This document shows positions 10,101-16,844 of a stretch of 35,116 bases of DNA, piece after piece. Made by a program: the position numbers and the translations under genes. How positions within the stretch are numbered: the first letter of the stretch is position 1; each line of letters starts with the position of its first letter. Under the pieces are notes generated by a model. The model ran no database searches and was not told the DNA's origin. It saw only the letters and a list, made by a program, of their open reading frames with translations. This stretch comes from a virus, in IMG/VR virus record IMGVR_UViG_3300035698_005325, positions 1-35,116 of that record; one strand, written 5' to 3'.

Positions 10101-12895
10101 ATAACATATTAGATGGTTTAAGTAAGCAACTTGAATTAGATGCCTTCCCACAACTAAGAAAGAAGATTCAAAATAGAACAAATGCTCTGGTTACTAAGGA
10201 AACCGCTAAATTAAAGCAGTTAGGTGGATCATTTATCCAGATGTCTGATTTTGGATTTACTGGTGTTAGGTCAGTACTTGATGAAAAGGTTATTGATAAT
10301 GTTATTTGGTTTAACAATCCTGCTGATAAATTACAACCACCTAGATTAGAGGGAACTAAAGAAACAGTTAAGTTTAAGAAAGGCCAGGTTCTTCTTCCAC
10401 ATACTAAAGTATTAGAAGTTCTTGAAAAACATGGTGTTGATTATAGACAATTAACTCCTGCTCAAATACTTACTTATCTTGATCCAGATATTTTGCAAGG
10501 TGTTATCTATAGAATCCCTAACCAGGGTCCATCATCTAATGACGCAATAGAAATTGCTGGTATCTTACCTGCTCACATGGGAGACACTATTATTATTTAT
10601 AGTGAGATTACAGCTAAAACTGGTTCTGACTTTGATATTGATAAAGCATTTGCTATACTTCCTAATTTTAGACCTATTTTTAATAATAATGGGACATTGT
10701 TAAAGTTGAAATATGTCACTTATGATAAAGACAATCCTACTAAAGCTGGTTTACAGAATAGGAATCTTGAGATAATGACCGAGTTACTTACTTATGTAGA
10801 TAACTTTATGAAGATTGTAGCACCATTGGATAATGATTGGTTGCCTGATACTATTGATAGTCTTTACCCTAAAGAAAACAATCCAAATGATCTACATTTT
10901 TGGAAAGCTACTACCCAAGCTGAAATTAAGTCTACATTTGATAATGCTAAATCTTTGGTTGGAGCTATCGCTAACCACATGGTTCATCATAACCTGGTTG
11001 TACCAGAAAAACTTTACTGGCAAGGTAAGTATTTAGGTAATGGGATGGTACAAGAAGATGGTTATAGTTTAGTGTCTACTGAATATGATGTTGAGGGTAA
11101 CTACATTAATATTTTACTTTCTTCTTTTATGAACGCTATTGTTGATGCAGCTAAAGATCCAAGAATTACAAGAGCTAATGTTAATCACTTTACTGCTAAT
11201 GTTACATTCTCATTAACTAGAGCTGGTTTCCCAAGAGATTGGATCATAGCCTTTATTGGACAACCTATCCTGAAAGATTTAGTTGAGGAAACTGAAATAC
11301 ACGAAGCTAGAATAGCTAAACGGGAAATAATTAACAGAAAAACTAAGAGAGCTATTGATTATGTATTGGAGAAATATGGATACAAAGGATCTTCTGATCA
11401 ATTTAAAAAGCAAAAGAATCTTGGATTAATTGAAGAAGATGGTAATATTACATTGCCTTCCTCTACATTAATAGCAGAACTCAGAAAAAGTCAAAAGGGG
11501 GAAATGGTAAATGTTGAACTACAACTTAACATACTCAGACAGTTTTTAGATTTCCAAGAAACCTTTAAGGGTCTTAGTGATCTTATTACAGTTGGTAAGG
11601 CAGATGTTAATGGTGCAACCAAGAACCAAACCTCAGCATCTAATATTGCTAATTTAATGGAAGATGTTATCAGATCAGAAACTTTTGGTAATCTTAAAGG
11701 TGTAATTGATTATGAATTAGATGAAGAAGGTAATATCACTTTTGGTAATTCGAGAATGACAAGTACATTCCACAAGAACGCAATCTTGTTAACTCTTGAA
11801 ATGTTCGGTCCATTATATATTAATAGAACAAGTGGGTTTTTAAATTTCTTTGACTATATTATTAAGGCTCAAGGTATAATTAATGTTTCAGCAAGAAATG
11901 AGACATTGCCCGATAACATTAATGACGAAATGTATGCAGCTATTGCAGCAGATTTCCCACCTATTGCGGCTCAAGATTCAAATGAATTGAGAGAATTACT
12001 TTATGGTTCAGAAACTAAAGAGCCATTTCAACAACGCATAAACAAAACTAAAAAAGAGCTACCAGATAATATCTTTATTAATTCGCTGACTATGAAATCA
12101 GGTAAAGGATTGTTTCCAAATATGCCTGTTCTTAGTACCAGAGAGTTAGATCCTGATACCAAAAAAGCTTTGTCTATTGATTGGGAAGAATTGATAGAAC
12201 ATGATAAGCAATTGGGAGAAGACTTAATCAAAATAGCTTTCCACTCTTCTGGATTTAGAGGAGGGTTTAATGTTTTCTTTGAACATATACCAATGAACTG
12301 GATTATTGAAAGTGGTTACAATGAATATATTAGAAGTGTTAAGAATACTCTCAATGATGATCCAGGTTATATGTTTCAATTTGAAGATGCTATAATGAGT
12401 AATATGGTAACGGATAATACCTTAATACCAGTAATTACTGATAACTCATTTAGATATATAGAGGGAACCAATCAACAAGCTATATTCTTAGTAGAGGGTA
12501 TGAGCCAAGATTATTATGTTAAGAAAAAGAATGGGTATCCTATTTTTAAGAAATACGTAAAAAGACTATCCATCTACAAAGACGAAGTTGGACAAGAAAT
12601 AGATAGAGACTATTTACTCTATAAGTTTGCCGGTTATCAAGAGACTGATAAATCTTATAAAGCAATTTATTATAGAGTACAGCAACAAGGTAATAATAGT
12701 AGAGGTATGAATTTAAAAGAATATAACAAAGACGGACAAAGTGTGTTTCCTATCAACAACATAAACAGGGCTGTATTTGATAATATAGTTCTTCTTCAAT
12801 CAGATAATGATTTGTTTGAAGGTGACAAGTATATTGTTCCAGAAATAAATGAAGATGATTTGGCTAATGATGAACGCATTTGCGCTAATATATGA
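1193..12895 (+). CDS. Giant virion RNA polymerase fusion protein (crAss-type) with zincin-like domain
   Basis: 3900 residues, one of the longest genes expected in any phage. The signature is D3146-F-D3148-I-D3150, matching the DxDxD metal-binding loop of the second double-psi barrel of multisubunit-type RNA polymerases and of single-chain crAss-like phage polymerases. A Lys pair near 2842-2843 (SGKKSGA) could belong to the first barrel, less certainly. About the last 2000 residues fit the size of the known phi14:2 virion polymerase (about 2180). The N-terminal 1870 residues are extra. They include a hydrophobic stretch at about 183-202, a Gly-rich stretch at about 403-416, acidic linkers near 803-886 and 1663-1726, a degraded PD-(D/E)XK-like segment near 1450-1545, and a zincin motif HEGFH at 1793-1797 followed by EELLADE at 1848-1854. 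By family knowledge it is packaged in the virion and transcribes early genes after injection. ATGA overlaps couple it to both neighbours. Confidence 0.85.
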   Translation: MSKQLDPVTGLTEENKPSVIGRINKIMTARESSDGPSINIGTPFRSNKNLPYEDFLQTLGQDEFKLQRGEDELYRDYANVVAKQYYNEAVQKARGQGFFSEASNAHTQATAGEILGGGIENIGYLIDPFGDLSPEYFSGEHTLGSWIAKLGSDIKAEVRDRFPIYTEPEASSFNPLSHEWWMSNIPSIASFASIAIPVAGEAKALSLLGKGASMLAKGSKIKKIVSASQKVDAIWNGLGGTGKLVVNSVHKGVVSRHLESMMEARGAYNQEYETLKAEGFTEEEAKEGGARAASFTYRWNWPAMLTDIGQYMVLGRAAKFNQSITSRSVARAAGINPNKATKNYLKGVFTQFGSEGIEEVYQHMVMEEGLRAGDMMVGITDNTSLTERVGEYLLDGELYTAGWFGGLGGAGFHMVFNSNRLNKIVRNNKITGKLGEKILGKYQFSNENRIEEMKTRMGRISKNFTALKVAHNSDDEAAIRQAESNMAFDIGVTAAVNGNLDMALGDIENIKNMSEKEAAQFGMDENFKVKYDKLQKDITKAATYYDKAKNKYGNLLAEPIARRMFLIDQLGLDAVTLIKELNSQFEELNNLESFKDLTPAGKELLKEYVNNISETIILEYQEDLIRLPGTSNKLKREARNHIKNNKARINSERSKFSSIIDQKTRLDELVNIRDKENNIRTGKVVDFGEGSVTIEFQDNKERITTDPKFIIDYIDSASSEDRESIYYMGIMGLLDDVSSVNTSLVSINNQLDYIKSELKDLTSTEGVKVAIRDMAEEAVRISKLQKKQADDAIAIQQAQDLEDKKNKRTNDPIGEEKVKTPITNTDPVNEEDPVEETESEITVADLDKKIKDGDIKYEELPLEVQQKIDQYREAEVEEEEILNSIAVNDAIVYDNLEPPENSELESDYRLNADDVTLDERNPLSTTNALAWKTAFDDSSIIPESKTPENIVLSKWLEREPLSSLEGVELLFEIDFDLIDKKIDEGDPLYKHIKSALESGTIPTDFTYRDKTVKNGLGKVPVKGVLYKNGNKIVVDDVEVALYIHDSDFTNFSEKVKDHAITTLLEHKKAVIEAHFNGRVLKSGSLNRSGGQLNIAFNDDGSFKENKLSDVIDKYDKISFMYGSGVKDSNLASYMDIDGEMAADVMGNGFSATSGAIYARVRNVNNQVFPLRLHVDNLNAKEAEIIYDIYLDLLKNDTVWKAPLSDSIKAKFGNLVGADNYFGKEFNKLTYEHLLNHLVYNGKNETEDKFKSRLYKTKAGFHKTGGERKAKVIFGDQQFELAKFETEEVKDAFVKHLTTLRRRQIDVKRLSSKKYVRHLVTRKALTTNAEVPKGKALGEVFIQPTVTMSSTLVDHTSEVLSRNEDLSKGITDAIAEGSGFTLDENKNVYVDSNGVEYKRVSDFVNPREKQDSKNIYQLTAENIKSFVSNLFKSKSVEAFDNNVYGKLQTEIQKIVDKQLGKGATIITDKVIVFDKVNKIAGEIPILVKTRDGKLNLISIRSSKSGFDFYSSTKYGKSQLQTDSETMNIYADMLLKTYGLRVSSLSVIGIRTTYNNDKLESAEFVKVKSLTRKDSVIVKEILPTETIAEPIESVPVTEPVINEKQAVDIINNNESYSLTPIEVAMKTSMLAMKMQQGGKLSPSEEVFYKKHKVDIDTLLNEYGGQPDTQTYDDIPDTQDFDIETEALNNPKEEPKQKEPKEEVEDIELPDTLDEDIDLDGYQPPFKIVPIPDPISGDKVSQQELDTLKSIIPYGVKVNLTDSFLTVLAGGKVGVGRFLNGIIDLHKNAPEGTGYHEGFHAVFRTALTSEEKANIQKEAREFFGKVDEDTVSEMIKDFGLSREQAEDLYYEELLADEFARYMLNPERFNFTGEYSKGITGLFQKLWAWLKTLFGKTGNLDKLFNSIRRGELRDKVSNEDGTPSYALVYKDYTAKQVYEITQQLAAFAINTDIQTKEDLTKIDFDNIKKGLAYHYRQYRANPETKEYSIRIKKLYDNDLPYFENKVRDYLYGFGLKENLDEETDEDGVLIHKASWELSDKSSATTNTKLLIALNYQVESFGVMDKDGRRNKRMATKDSFLGLSKLVNFEEIWGLLKMNLQDIVATKEQPDALITMKEKILFLSKFHPSLISVYDKLNSVTDSVAGQFHYSFSSTRGDYVDHLKSGVHGMMLSKFADSETSNKANAIREDWATNFRTKVGVILGNAYYYNTDAINEIVGPNGKFKTFEFRLSTGASEEAIRDAFKGVLEALGVTMPDEAIDKYIEDNRQEENTKIVFRRIYKSLSEALFSGPKPLASRTGVITPGNNHIMDESTFFKNGLAKVASEFISTRGENTVAGAEGKKKYIFQDHSYMSQVIAQMQAGDLSHIEMLAGAVENQNSLWLNWLLDETDGERNRKAFATQIYNLYKFENQGDKGADFKSLKYPDKLDDIINKYLAPNPIFAGLAESDKTQQFYFKGPNLEPSHATIGPDGNIGSTSKTPNFLNILSGYLIDDINRIALVWEQLYGENKLALNEQVMYLHYGEEPGDNKANGLKSYVFPSLDLTAVGITNKTGKPLLNIVDNVRNNKDVINHIAQQFSNAIRADLELLDKNGVISKDGNSYTNNSISIEAMTRYNNNVASAVADFTFNSIIATIESSKIFNGSPAYYKNKGGLFEDFKKRAAAPTAAGKLQRMYSDKNGNVVVRAEFSSATIANVENHSDYYSNEANRELIASVLSNDTETITAKDVGEFLNGYNNIDKTDAMAWISFELWKERKLAFGQFGEREELAYEKVKTNVPLEKDDLKVLAQPLKTVHFELREYKGLVIPVYHKQSEAVLIPQIHKTSLGKVIDIMERDGADHLITVSGKKSGAIGVTKIHDQDGNILEDFKLNPVQVSNRYTVLQQDLPTKKVHDTLVGKQGVKNLIALIDLTKSYFNGTMTGQELLDEYHSVNSQLSDIGKANLIKRLDYNEETGTLSKDKLYTYLIESFKGEVSDNILDGLSKQLELDAFPQLRKKIQNRTNALVTKETAKLKQLGGSFIQMSDFGFTGVRSVLDEKVIDNVIWFNNPADKLQPPRLEGTKETVKFKKGQVLLPHTKVLEVLEKHGVDYRQLTPAQILTYLDPDILQGVIYRIPNQGPSSNDAIEIAGILPAHMGDTIIIYSEITAKTGSDFDIDKAFAILPNFRPIFNNNGTLLKLKYVTYDKDNPTKAGLQNRNLEIMTELLTYVDNFMKIVAPLDNDWLPDTIDSLYPKENNPNDLHFWKATTQAEIKSTFDNAKSLVGAIANHMVHHNLVVPEKLYWQGKYLGNGMVQEDGYSLVSTEYDVEGNYINILLSSFMNAIVDAAKDPRITRANVNHFTANVTFSLTRAGFPRDWIIAFIGQPILKDLVEETEIHEARIAKREIINRKTKRAIDYVLEKYGYKGSSDQFKKQKNLGLIEEDGNITLPSSTLIAELRKSQKGEMVNVELQLNILRQFLDFQETFKGLSDLITVGKADVNGATKNQTSASNIANLMEDVIRSETFGNLKGVIDYELDEEGNITFGNSRMTSTFHKNAILLTLEMFGPLYINRTSGFLNFFDYIIKAQGIINVSARNETLPDNINDEMYAAIAADFPPIAAQDSNELRELLYGSETKEPFQQRINKTKKELPDNIFINSLTMKSGKGLFPNMPVLSTRELDPDTKKALSIDWEELIEHDKQLGEDLIKIAFHSSGFRGGFNVFFEHIPMNWIIESGYNEYIRSVKNTLNDDPGYMFQFEDAIMSNMVTDNTLIPVITDNSFRYIEGTNQQAIFLVEGMSQDYYVKKKNGYPIFKKYVKRLSIYKDEVGQEIDRDYLLYKFAGYQETDKSYKAIYYRVQQQGNNSRGMNLKEYNKDGQSVFPINNINRAVFDNIVLLQSDNDLFEGDKYIVPEINEDDLANDERICANI

Positions 12896-15800
12896 TAAAC
12901 TGCCCTATTAACCCCGACGGAGTACATTGGCAACTATTAATTGAAGAACACAACGGGAATTCTTCTGCTGCCTATAAAACATTTAGAGAACTGGGTGGAG
13001 ATTATACTGATACAGTAAAGTCTCTAGCTGCTTCTAATACTAAAATATATACTGACGATTATAAAGCTAATCCTCATTTGCAACAAAGATTTGAGATTCT
13101 TCAAAAGACTACCGAAGCTCTTAAATTAAAGATTAGAAGTCTTGAAAAGTTTGCTGATTCCAGAGTTGATATTAAAATTTTGGTTAGTAATTTGAAGAGT
13201 ACAATGGAAAAGATGGAAAGGTATGAAGTAGATAAGGCTTTGTTAGCTTATGTTATTTCTATGGAGATAATGTCAGCTACTACTTCTAAATGGATTAGAG
13301 ACATTGAGGCTGGTGATAAATCTAAGTCAATGTTGAATCTTAAAAGAATTGCTGACTTCTATCATTCACTTGAGCCATTGAAGGACATTACTGCTGAATT
13401 CTTTAGTAAAGCAGATGCAGCTAAGATTATGCCATTGAGAGATTCCATATTAGCTAATGCAGCAACTATTAAATCTACGTATCTCAATATATCAAGAGAA
13501 ATGATAGCTGAGATGTGGTTGCCTCATTTCGGTAAGATTGAAGCTTGGGAAAAGAAAAAGGCTGGTGAAAGGTTTAATAAAGAACTAGCCAAGGATTATA
13601 AAAATGCTAAGGAAAGAAATATAGCAAAAGAGAAATATATTCAAAACCATATTGAAGCTGAGGCTTTTATGATCAAACAAAAAACAATTGAATATATAAA
13701 AAACCTATTACGTAATGCCGAAGATGTAAATGGTGTTTCTTCATTAGCAGTTAATCCAAAAGATTTAGATAATGATCTCTTATCATTGGCTATTGAAAGA
13801 CTAGACCAAGCTGATTGGAATATAATGAATGCTACGATAGATAAGTCTAAACAAGCAGAAGTTATATATAAAAACTTTGTAAAAGAATTTGGTAAATATA
13901 TTGATCCAGTTAAACAATACGCACCCTTCCTCAAACAGATTCCTAATGATGATGGTGATATGATTACAGTGATAACTGATAAACTTGATCCAAAGTATAA
14001 AGGAACTGCTACAGAAGCAATGTATGAGTTTATAACAACATTGGTAGCTGATAGAGATAAACTATTACCGGAGTTCTTTAAGTTAGGTCACAACTTGCCA
14101 AAAATTGAAAAGAAAACTATTGAGAGATTATTGTCTAAGGGAATATGGACAGTAATCAAAGAAGGATTTAAGGATATGGTTGGTCTTCGTAATAGCGATA
14201 CTGGATTTGGAGATATTGATGCAAGATTAGAAAGTCAAAAAAGGGACGGTATCATTGAAGTAATAACAAACGAGGCAGGTAAGGAAAGACAGTATGTACC
14301 AGTTCACTATAGAGGGCAAATTACTGAAGCTGAACAATCTAAAGATCTATTAACTATATTGTTAATGGATTATAAGAATGCTAAAAACTTCTCTGAAAAG
14401 AGCAAGGCTTCAATAATGATGGATGTGCTTAAAGAGGTAGTTGGAGAAGGTAATGTAATACAAAGAAGTGGAGGATTAAATCTACTAAAGATAATCAAAG
14501 GTAGTGCCAATGTACCAAGTACTAAACCAGGTAAAGAATCTAACTTGTATCGTAATCTCAACGACTTAATTGAGATGAGAGTATTTGGTATTACTACATC
14601 TGGTGATCCTATACATGCTAAAATAAGTAATAAGATTAAAGCATATACCTCCAATGTAGCTTTGGTATTCAATTATATGTCTGGTGCTGCTAACCTCGCC
14701 CAAGGACTTACAATGAGTTGGATAGAGGCTGCTGGTGGTAAAGCTGGTAATTATAATGCTGGGAACAGAGTTAATGCTAGTGCTAAGTATTGGGCGGAAA
14801 TGCTTAAGGGCTCTATAGTTAGAGACATTGGGGCAGCAGTTAAAACATCAAGAACTAATTTATTAGCTGAAAAATTTAATGCTTTTAGTGACTGGCGTTT
14901 TGATAGAAAGTTTATGGATAATAGCAAGGTTTTAAGAATGGCCAAATTCTCTACTCTGCACAGTATTAATGGTGGAGCAGAACACCTTGTTCAGTCTATC
15001 AATATGTATGCAGTATTGGATAATATCAAGGTTCTTAATGAAAAAGGGCAGTATGTTGATAAAACTGGTAAAGTAGTAGTTAATAGAAATCAAGCAGTTA
15101 GTATAGATGAAGTATTTATAATCAATAAAGATGCTACATTATCAGTACCTACCTGGGCGCATCATTCTGAGAAGACAGATAGTTTTTCAGAAGAAGGCCT
15201 ACTTGTTATTAGCAGATTGATTCAAAGAAGCAACCGTAAATTATTTGGTAACTATAGTGTTAATAACAAATCTATTGCTAAAAGACATTTTATAGGCTCG
15301 TTAATATATAATATGCGTGGTTGGTTAATACCCGGTATTCAATATCACTGGAAAGGTTTCTCTTTAAGTAAGAAGATGGTAATGAAATCTGAGGAATTAA
15401 CCTTGGAACAATTGAATTACAATAACGAAACTGGTGAGTTTGAGGAAGGATTATATACTACTGCTACAAGATTTATAATCAATATTTTCAAAGATATTAG
15501 GACTCTAAAGTTTTTAACTATTTCAAAAAATTGGAAGACTCTAAACAATAATGAGAAAGCTAATATTAAAAGAGCTTTGTTAGAATTAAGTTTTACGGCA
15601 GGTGCAATATCGTTATCTATATTCTTAAAAGGTGAAGCAGATGATAATGATGATGAAACCCTATTGTTCTTGGCTTATATGTCCAGAAGATTATATTCTG
15701 AACTAGCTACTTATTGGAATGTAAATGAAGGTATTCGAACATTTCGAACACCTGCAATTGCTTTAAGTTCTGCTGAGAATGCAACTAAATTGTTGAAGGA

Positions 15801-15945
15801 ATTAGTTACAATGAGAAGATATAAACGAGGAGACAGAGCTGGTGAATTAACTGCTAAATATAGATTAATGAAACTTATACCAATACTATCTCAAACAACT
15901 AGAACTACTGAGAATTCATTATCGTATCTCATCAACAACAATTAG
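12892..15945 (+). CDS. Large virion-associated protein of unknown function downstream of the RNA polymerase
   Basis: 1017 residues. The start overlaps the stop of the RNA polymerase gene (ATGA at 12892-12895), so the two are translationally coupled. The first 500 residues are predominantly helical and charged, with coiled-coil character. A Gly/Ala-rich hydrophobic stretch lies at about 588-615 and another at about 896-915, which could be membrane-active. I recognise no enzyme motif. In crAss-like phages the genes flanking the giant polymerase encode cargo proteins carried in the capsid and ejected with the DNA, so an ejection or cargo role is the best guess, from position only. It is the last gene of the rightward block. 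It ends with TAG and is followed 8 bases later by a strong hairpin terminator. Confidence 0.75.
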   Translation: MINCPINPDGVHWQLLIEEHNGNSSAAYKTFRELGGDYTDTVKSLAASNTKIYTDDYKANPHLQQRFEILQKTTEALKLKIRSLEKFADSRVDIKILVSNLKSTMEKMERYEVDKALLAYVISMEIMSATTSKWIRDIEAGDKSKSMLNLKRIADFYHSLEPLKDITAEFFSKADAAKIMPLRDSILANAATIKSTYLNISREMIAEMWLPHFGKIEAWEKKKAGERFNKELAKDYKNAKERNIAKEKYIQNHIEAEAFMIKQKTIEYIKNLLRNAEDVNGVSSLAVNPKDLDNDLLSLAIERLDQADWNIMNATIDKSKQAEVIYKNFVKEFGKYIDPVKQYAPFLKQIPNDDGDMITVITDKLDPKYKGTATEAMYEFITTLVADRDKLLPEFFKLGHNLPKIEKKTIERLLSKGIWTVIKEGFKDMVGLRNSDTGFGDIDARLESQKRDGIIEVITNEAGKERQYVPVHYRGQITEAEQSKDLLTILLMDYKNAKNFSEKSKASIMMDVLKEVVGEGNVIQRSGGLNLLKIIKGSANVPSTKPGKESNLYRNLNDLIEMRVFGITTSGDPIHAKISNKIKAYTSNVALVFNYMSGAANLAQGLTMSWIEAAGGKAGNYNAGNRVNASAKYWAEMLKGSIVRDIGAAVKTSRTNLLAEKFNAFSDWRFDRKFMDNSKVLRMAKFSTLHSINGGAEHLVQSINMYAVLDNIKVLNEKGQYVDKTGKVVVNRNQAVSIDEVFIINKDATLSVPTWAHHSEKTDSFSEEGLLVISRLIQRSNRKLFGNYSVNNKSIAKRHFIGSLIYNMRGWLIPGIQYHWKGFSLSKKMVMKSEELTLEQLNYNNETGEFEEGLYTTATRFIINIFKDIRTLKFLTISKNWKTLNNNEKANIKRALLELSFTAGAISLSIFLKGEADDNDDETLLFLAYMSRRLYSELATYWNVNEGIRTFRTPAIALSSAENATKLLKELVTMRRYKRGDRAGELTAKYRLMKLIPILSQTTRTTENSLSYLINNN

Positions 15946-15953
15946 AAAGTCAA

Positions 15954-15976
15954 AAAGGGGAGTTTCACTCCCCTTT
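15954..15976. terminator. Bidirectional hairpin terminator between convergent genes
   Basis: A perfect 10-bp stem (AAAGGGGAGT pairing with ACTCCCCTTT) closes a 3-base loop. It is flanked by A-rich sequence on the left and T-rich sequence on the right, so it can work on either strand. It closes the rightward virion block (stop at 15945). The TGA stop of the leftward gene (15965-15967) sits in the loop and top of the stem, so the last codons of that gene form one arm. Confidence 0.85.
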
Positions 15977-16363
15977 ATATTTAACTAACATTTCATCTCT
16001 ATGCTTAACACCTTCTGTGGACAATTTAAGCCCACCTTTAGTAACACAAGGTTCCCAATAGCTGGCTGTATCGTGTAGTATTTGCAGGTCTGTCCAAAAC
16101 TCTAAACTATGACCGTGAACTATTACTTTTAGAATCGAATCTAAATTTGGAAATTTGTATTTTACTTCTAGGTGATATTCTAAATCTTCGGCTGAACCGT
16201 CAAAGCCTCTGATTTCATCAGTAGCTTTGCTATTAAAGAATCTACCAATAGCACAACTCATCCCATCTTTTTGATAAATGCAACCATTCAATTCCTTGCT
16301 ATAACCTCTAGGATTTGATCTATAATACCTTACTGTATCATTTATAATTTCAGTTTTTGTCAT
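15965..16363 (-). CDS. Conserved phage-type hypothetical protein with CxY...CAIGR motif
   Basis: 132 residues starting MTKTEII. The central segment has Cys28-x-Tyr followed by an MSCAIGRFF stretch at about 35-43. This Cys-x-Tyr plus Cys-Ala-Ile/Val-Gly arrangement recurs in small uncharacterised proteins of many phages, as I recall, and no function is assigned. The rest is soluble and mixed alpha/beta, with several His and Trp residues in the second half (HGHSLEFW). It is the last gene of the leftward block, converging on the virion genes, and its stop codon lies inside the shared terminator hairpin. Only the 36-residue microprotein gene lies directly upstream on the same strand, ten bases away. 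Confidence 0.7.
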   Translation of the reverse strand: MTKTEIINDTVRYYRSNPRGYSKELNGCIYQKDGMSCAIGRFFNSKATDEIRGFDGSAEDLEYHLEVKYKFPNLDSILKVIVHGHSLEFWTDLQILHDTASYWEPCVTKGGLKLSTEGVKHRDEMLVKYKGE

Positions 16364-16372
16364 TGTTTCATT

Positions 16373-16483
16373 TTATTTTTTGATTCTTTCGCTAATAGTT
16401 TCAAATAATAAATAACCGAAAGCTACTATTACTACTATTATCATTATTTCTTCAGCTTTGATTTCTGCTATTTTTTCTATCAT
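16373..16483 (-). CDS. 36-residue single-span membrane microprotein
   Basis: A short open frame starts at ATG 16483 and ends with TAA at 16373. A charged helix (MIEKIAEIKAEE) is followed by a nearly pure Ile/Val/Ala/Phe/Leu segment at about residues 13-27, then a charged tail ending in Lys-Lys. Charge on both sides of one hydrophobic stretch of about 15 residues suggests a small inner-membrane protein, though the span is short. It lies between a terminator (16500-16527) and the next gene, with an A/T-rich leader and no Shine-Dalgarno sequence, as is usual in Bacteroidota. Phage membrane microproteins often act in lysis, superinfection exclusion or host inhibition; nothing here tells which. 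Confidence 0.5.
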   Translation of the reverse strand: MIEKIAEIKAEEIMIIVVIVAFGYLLFETISERIKK

Positions 16484-16499
16484 AGTTTTAAATTAAAAA

Positions 16500-16527
16500 A
16501 AGAAAACTAGATTTCTCCAGTTTTCTT
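16500..16527 (-). terminator. Intrinsic terminator with GAAA tetraloop
   Basis: Read on the minus strand this is a 12-bp stem, AAGAAAACT plus an inner G-T, G-C and A-T, capped by a GAAA tetraloop and followed by an unbroken T tract. It closes the long leftward operon after the ribonucleotide reductase and the 71-residue gene. Its apex (CTGGAGAAATCTAG) is almost the same as that of the terminator at 33007-33036. Confidence 0.8.
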
Positions 16528-16593
16528 ATGATATTCATTTATTGTTTTAGAAAATGCACTAAACAGTTTAATAGATTCGTCAAGTAATTTGAT
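16507..16593 (-). pseudogene. Possible remnant of a small gene (no start codon)
   Basis: A 28-codon open stretch reads like a helical C-terminus, with a core of KLLDESIKLFSAFSKT and a tail ending KKTGEI before TAG at 16507. Directly upstream in the same frame is a stop (TAA), and no ATG, GTG or TTG start is available. Another frame just before it (DKLQIV, stop, DLNQIT, stop) also looks residually coding. The stretch overlaps the terminator stem. It is either a decayed small gene or chance; I favour decay only weakly. Confidence 0.25.
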
Positions 16594-16628
16594 TTAAATC
16601 CTAAACTATTTGAAGTTTATCATTATTA

Positions 16629-16844
16629 TTATTTTCCTCCACCATCGACTTTTAATTTTATATAATTATTTAATATATGTTCCAAATCAGTTCTAGCAGC
16701 ACTAAACGCTTTATGGCTTCCAAGACGGAACCAGGTTCCGTTTTTAAAATGTAGCTTTAAATTCGTTTGGGCTTGTTCAGAGAACCATTTAATAGAGTTT
16801 TGAATACTATCCAATAAGAAATCTATTTCATCTTGTTTAGTCAT
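16629..16844 (-). CDS. Hypothetical protein, 71 residues
   Basis: Starts MTKQDEIDFLLDS. The ATG overlaps the TGA stop of the ribonucleotide reductase gene (ATGA at 16841-16844), so it is translationally coupled to that enzyme. It is predicted to be two amphipathic helices separated by a short aromatic, basic hairpin (LHFKNGTWFRLGSHKAF), ending with a Gly-rich tail (DGGGK). I recognise no family. Coupling to NrdJ could mean a related role, such as an accessory or reductant-handling factor, but it has no cysteine, so it is not a glutaredoxin-like donor. Confidence 0.65.
   Translation of the reverse strand: MTKQDEIDFLLDSIQNSIKWFSEQAQTNLKLHFKNGTWFRLGSHKAFSAARTDLEHILNNYIKLKVDGGGK

Noticed and set aside
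1193-12895. Short reading frames on either strand inside the giant gene
   Set aside because: They lie wholly within a continuous, well-formed coding frame and encode low-complexity or Leu/Ile-rich peptides typical of shadow frames.
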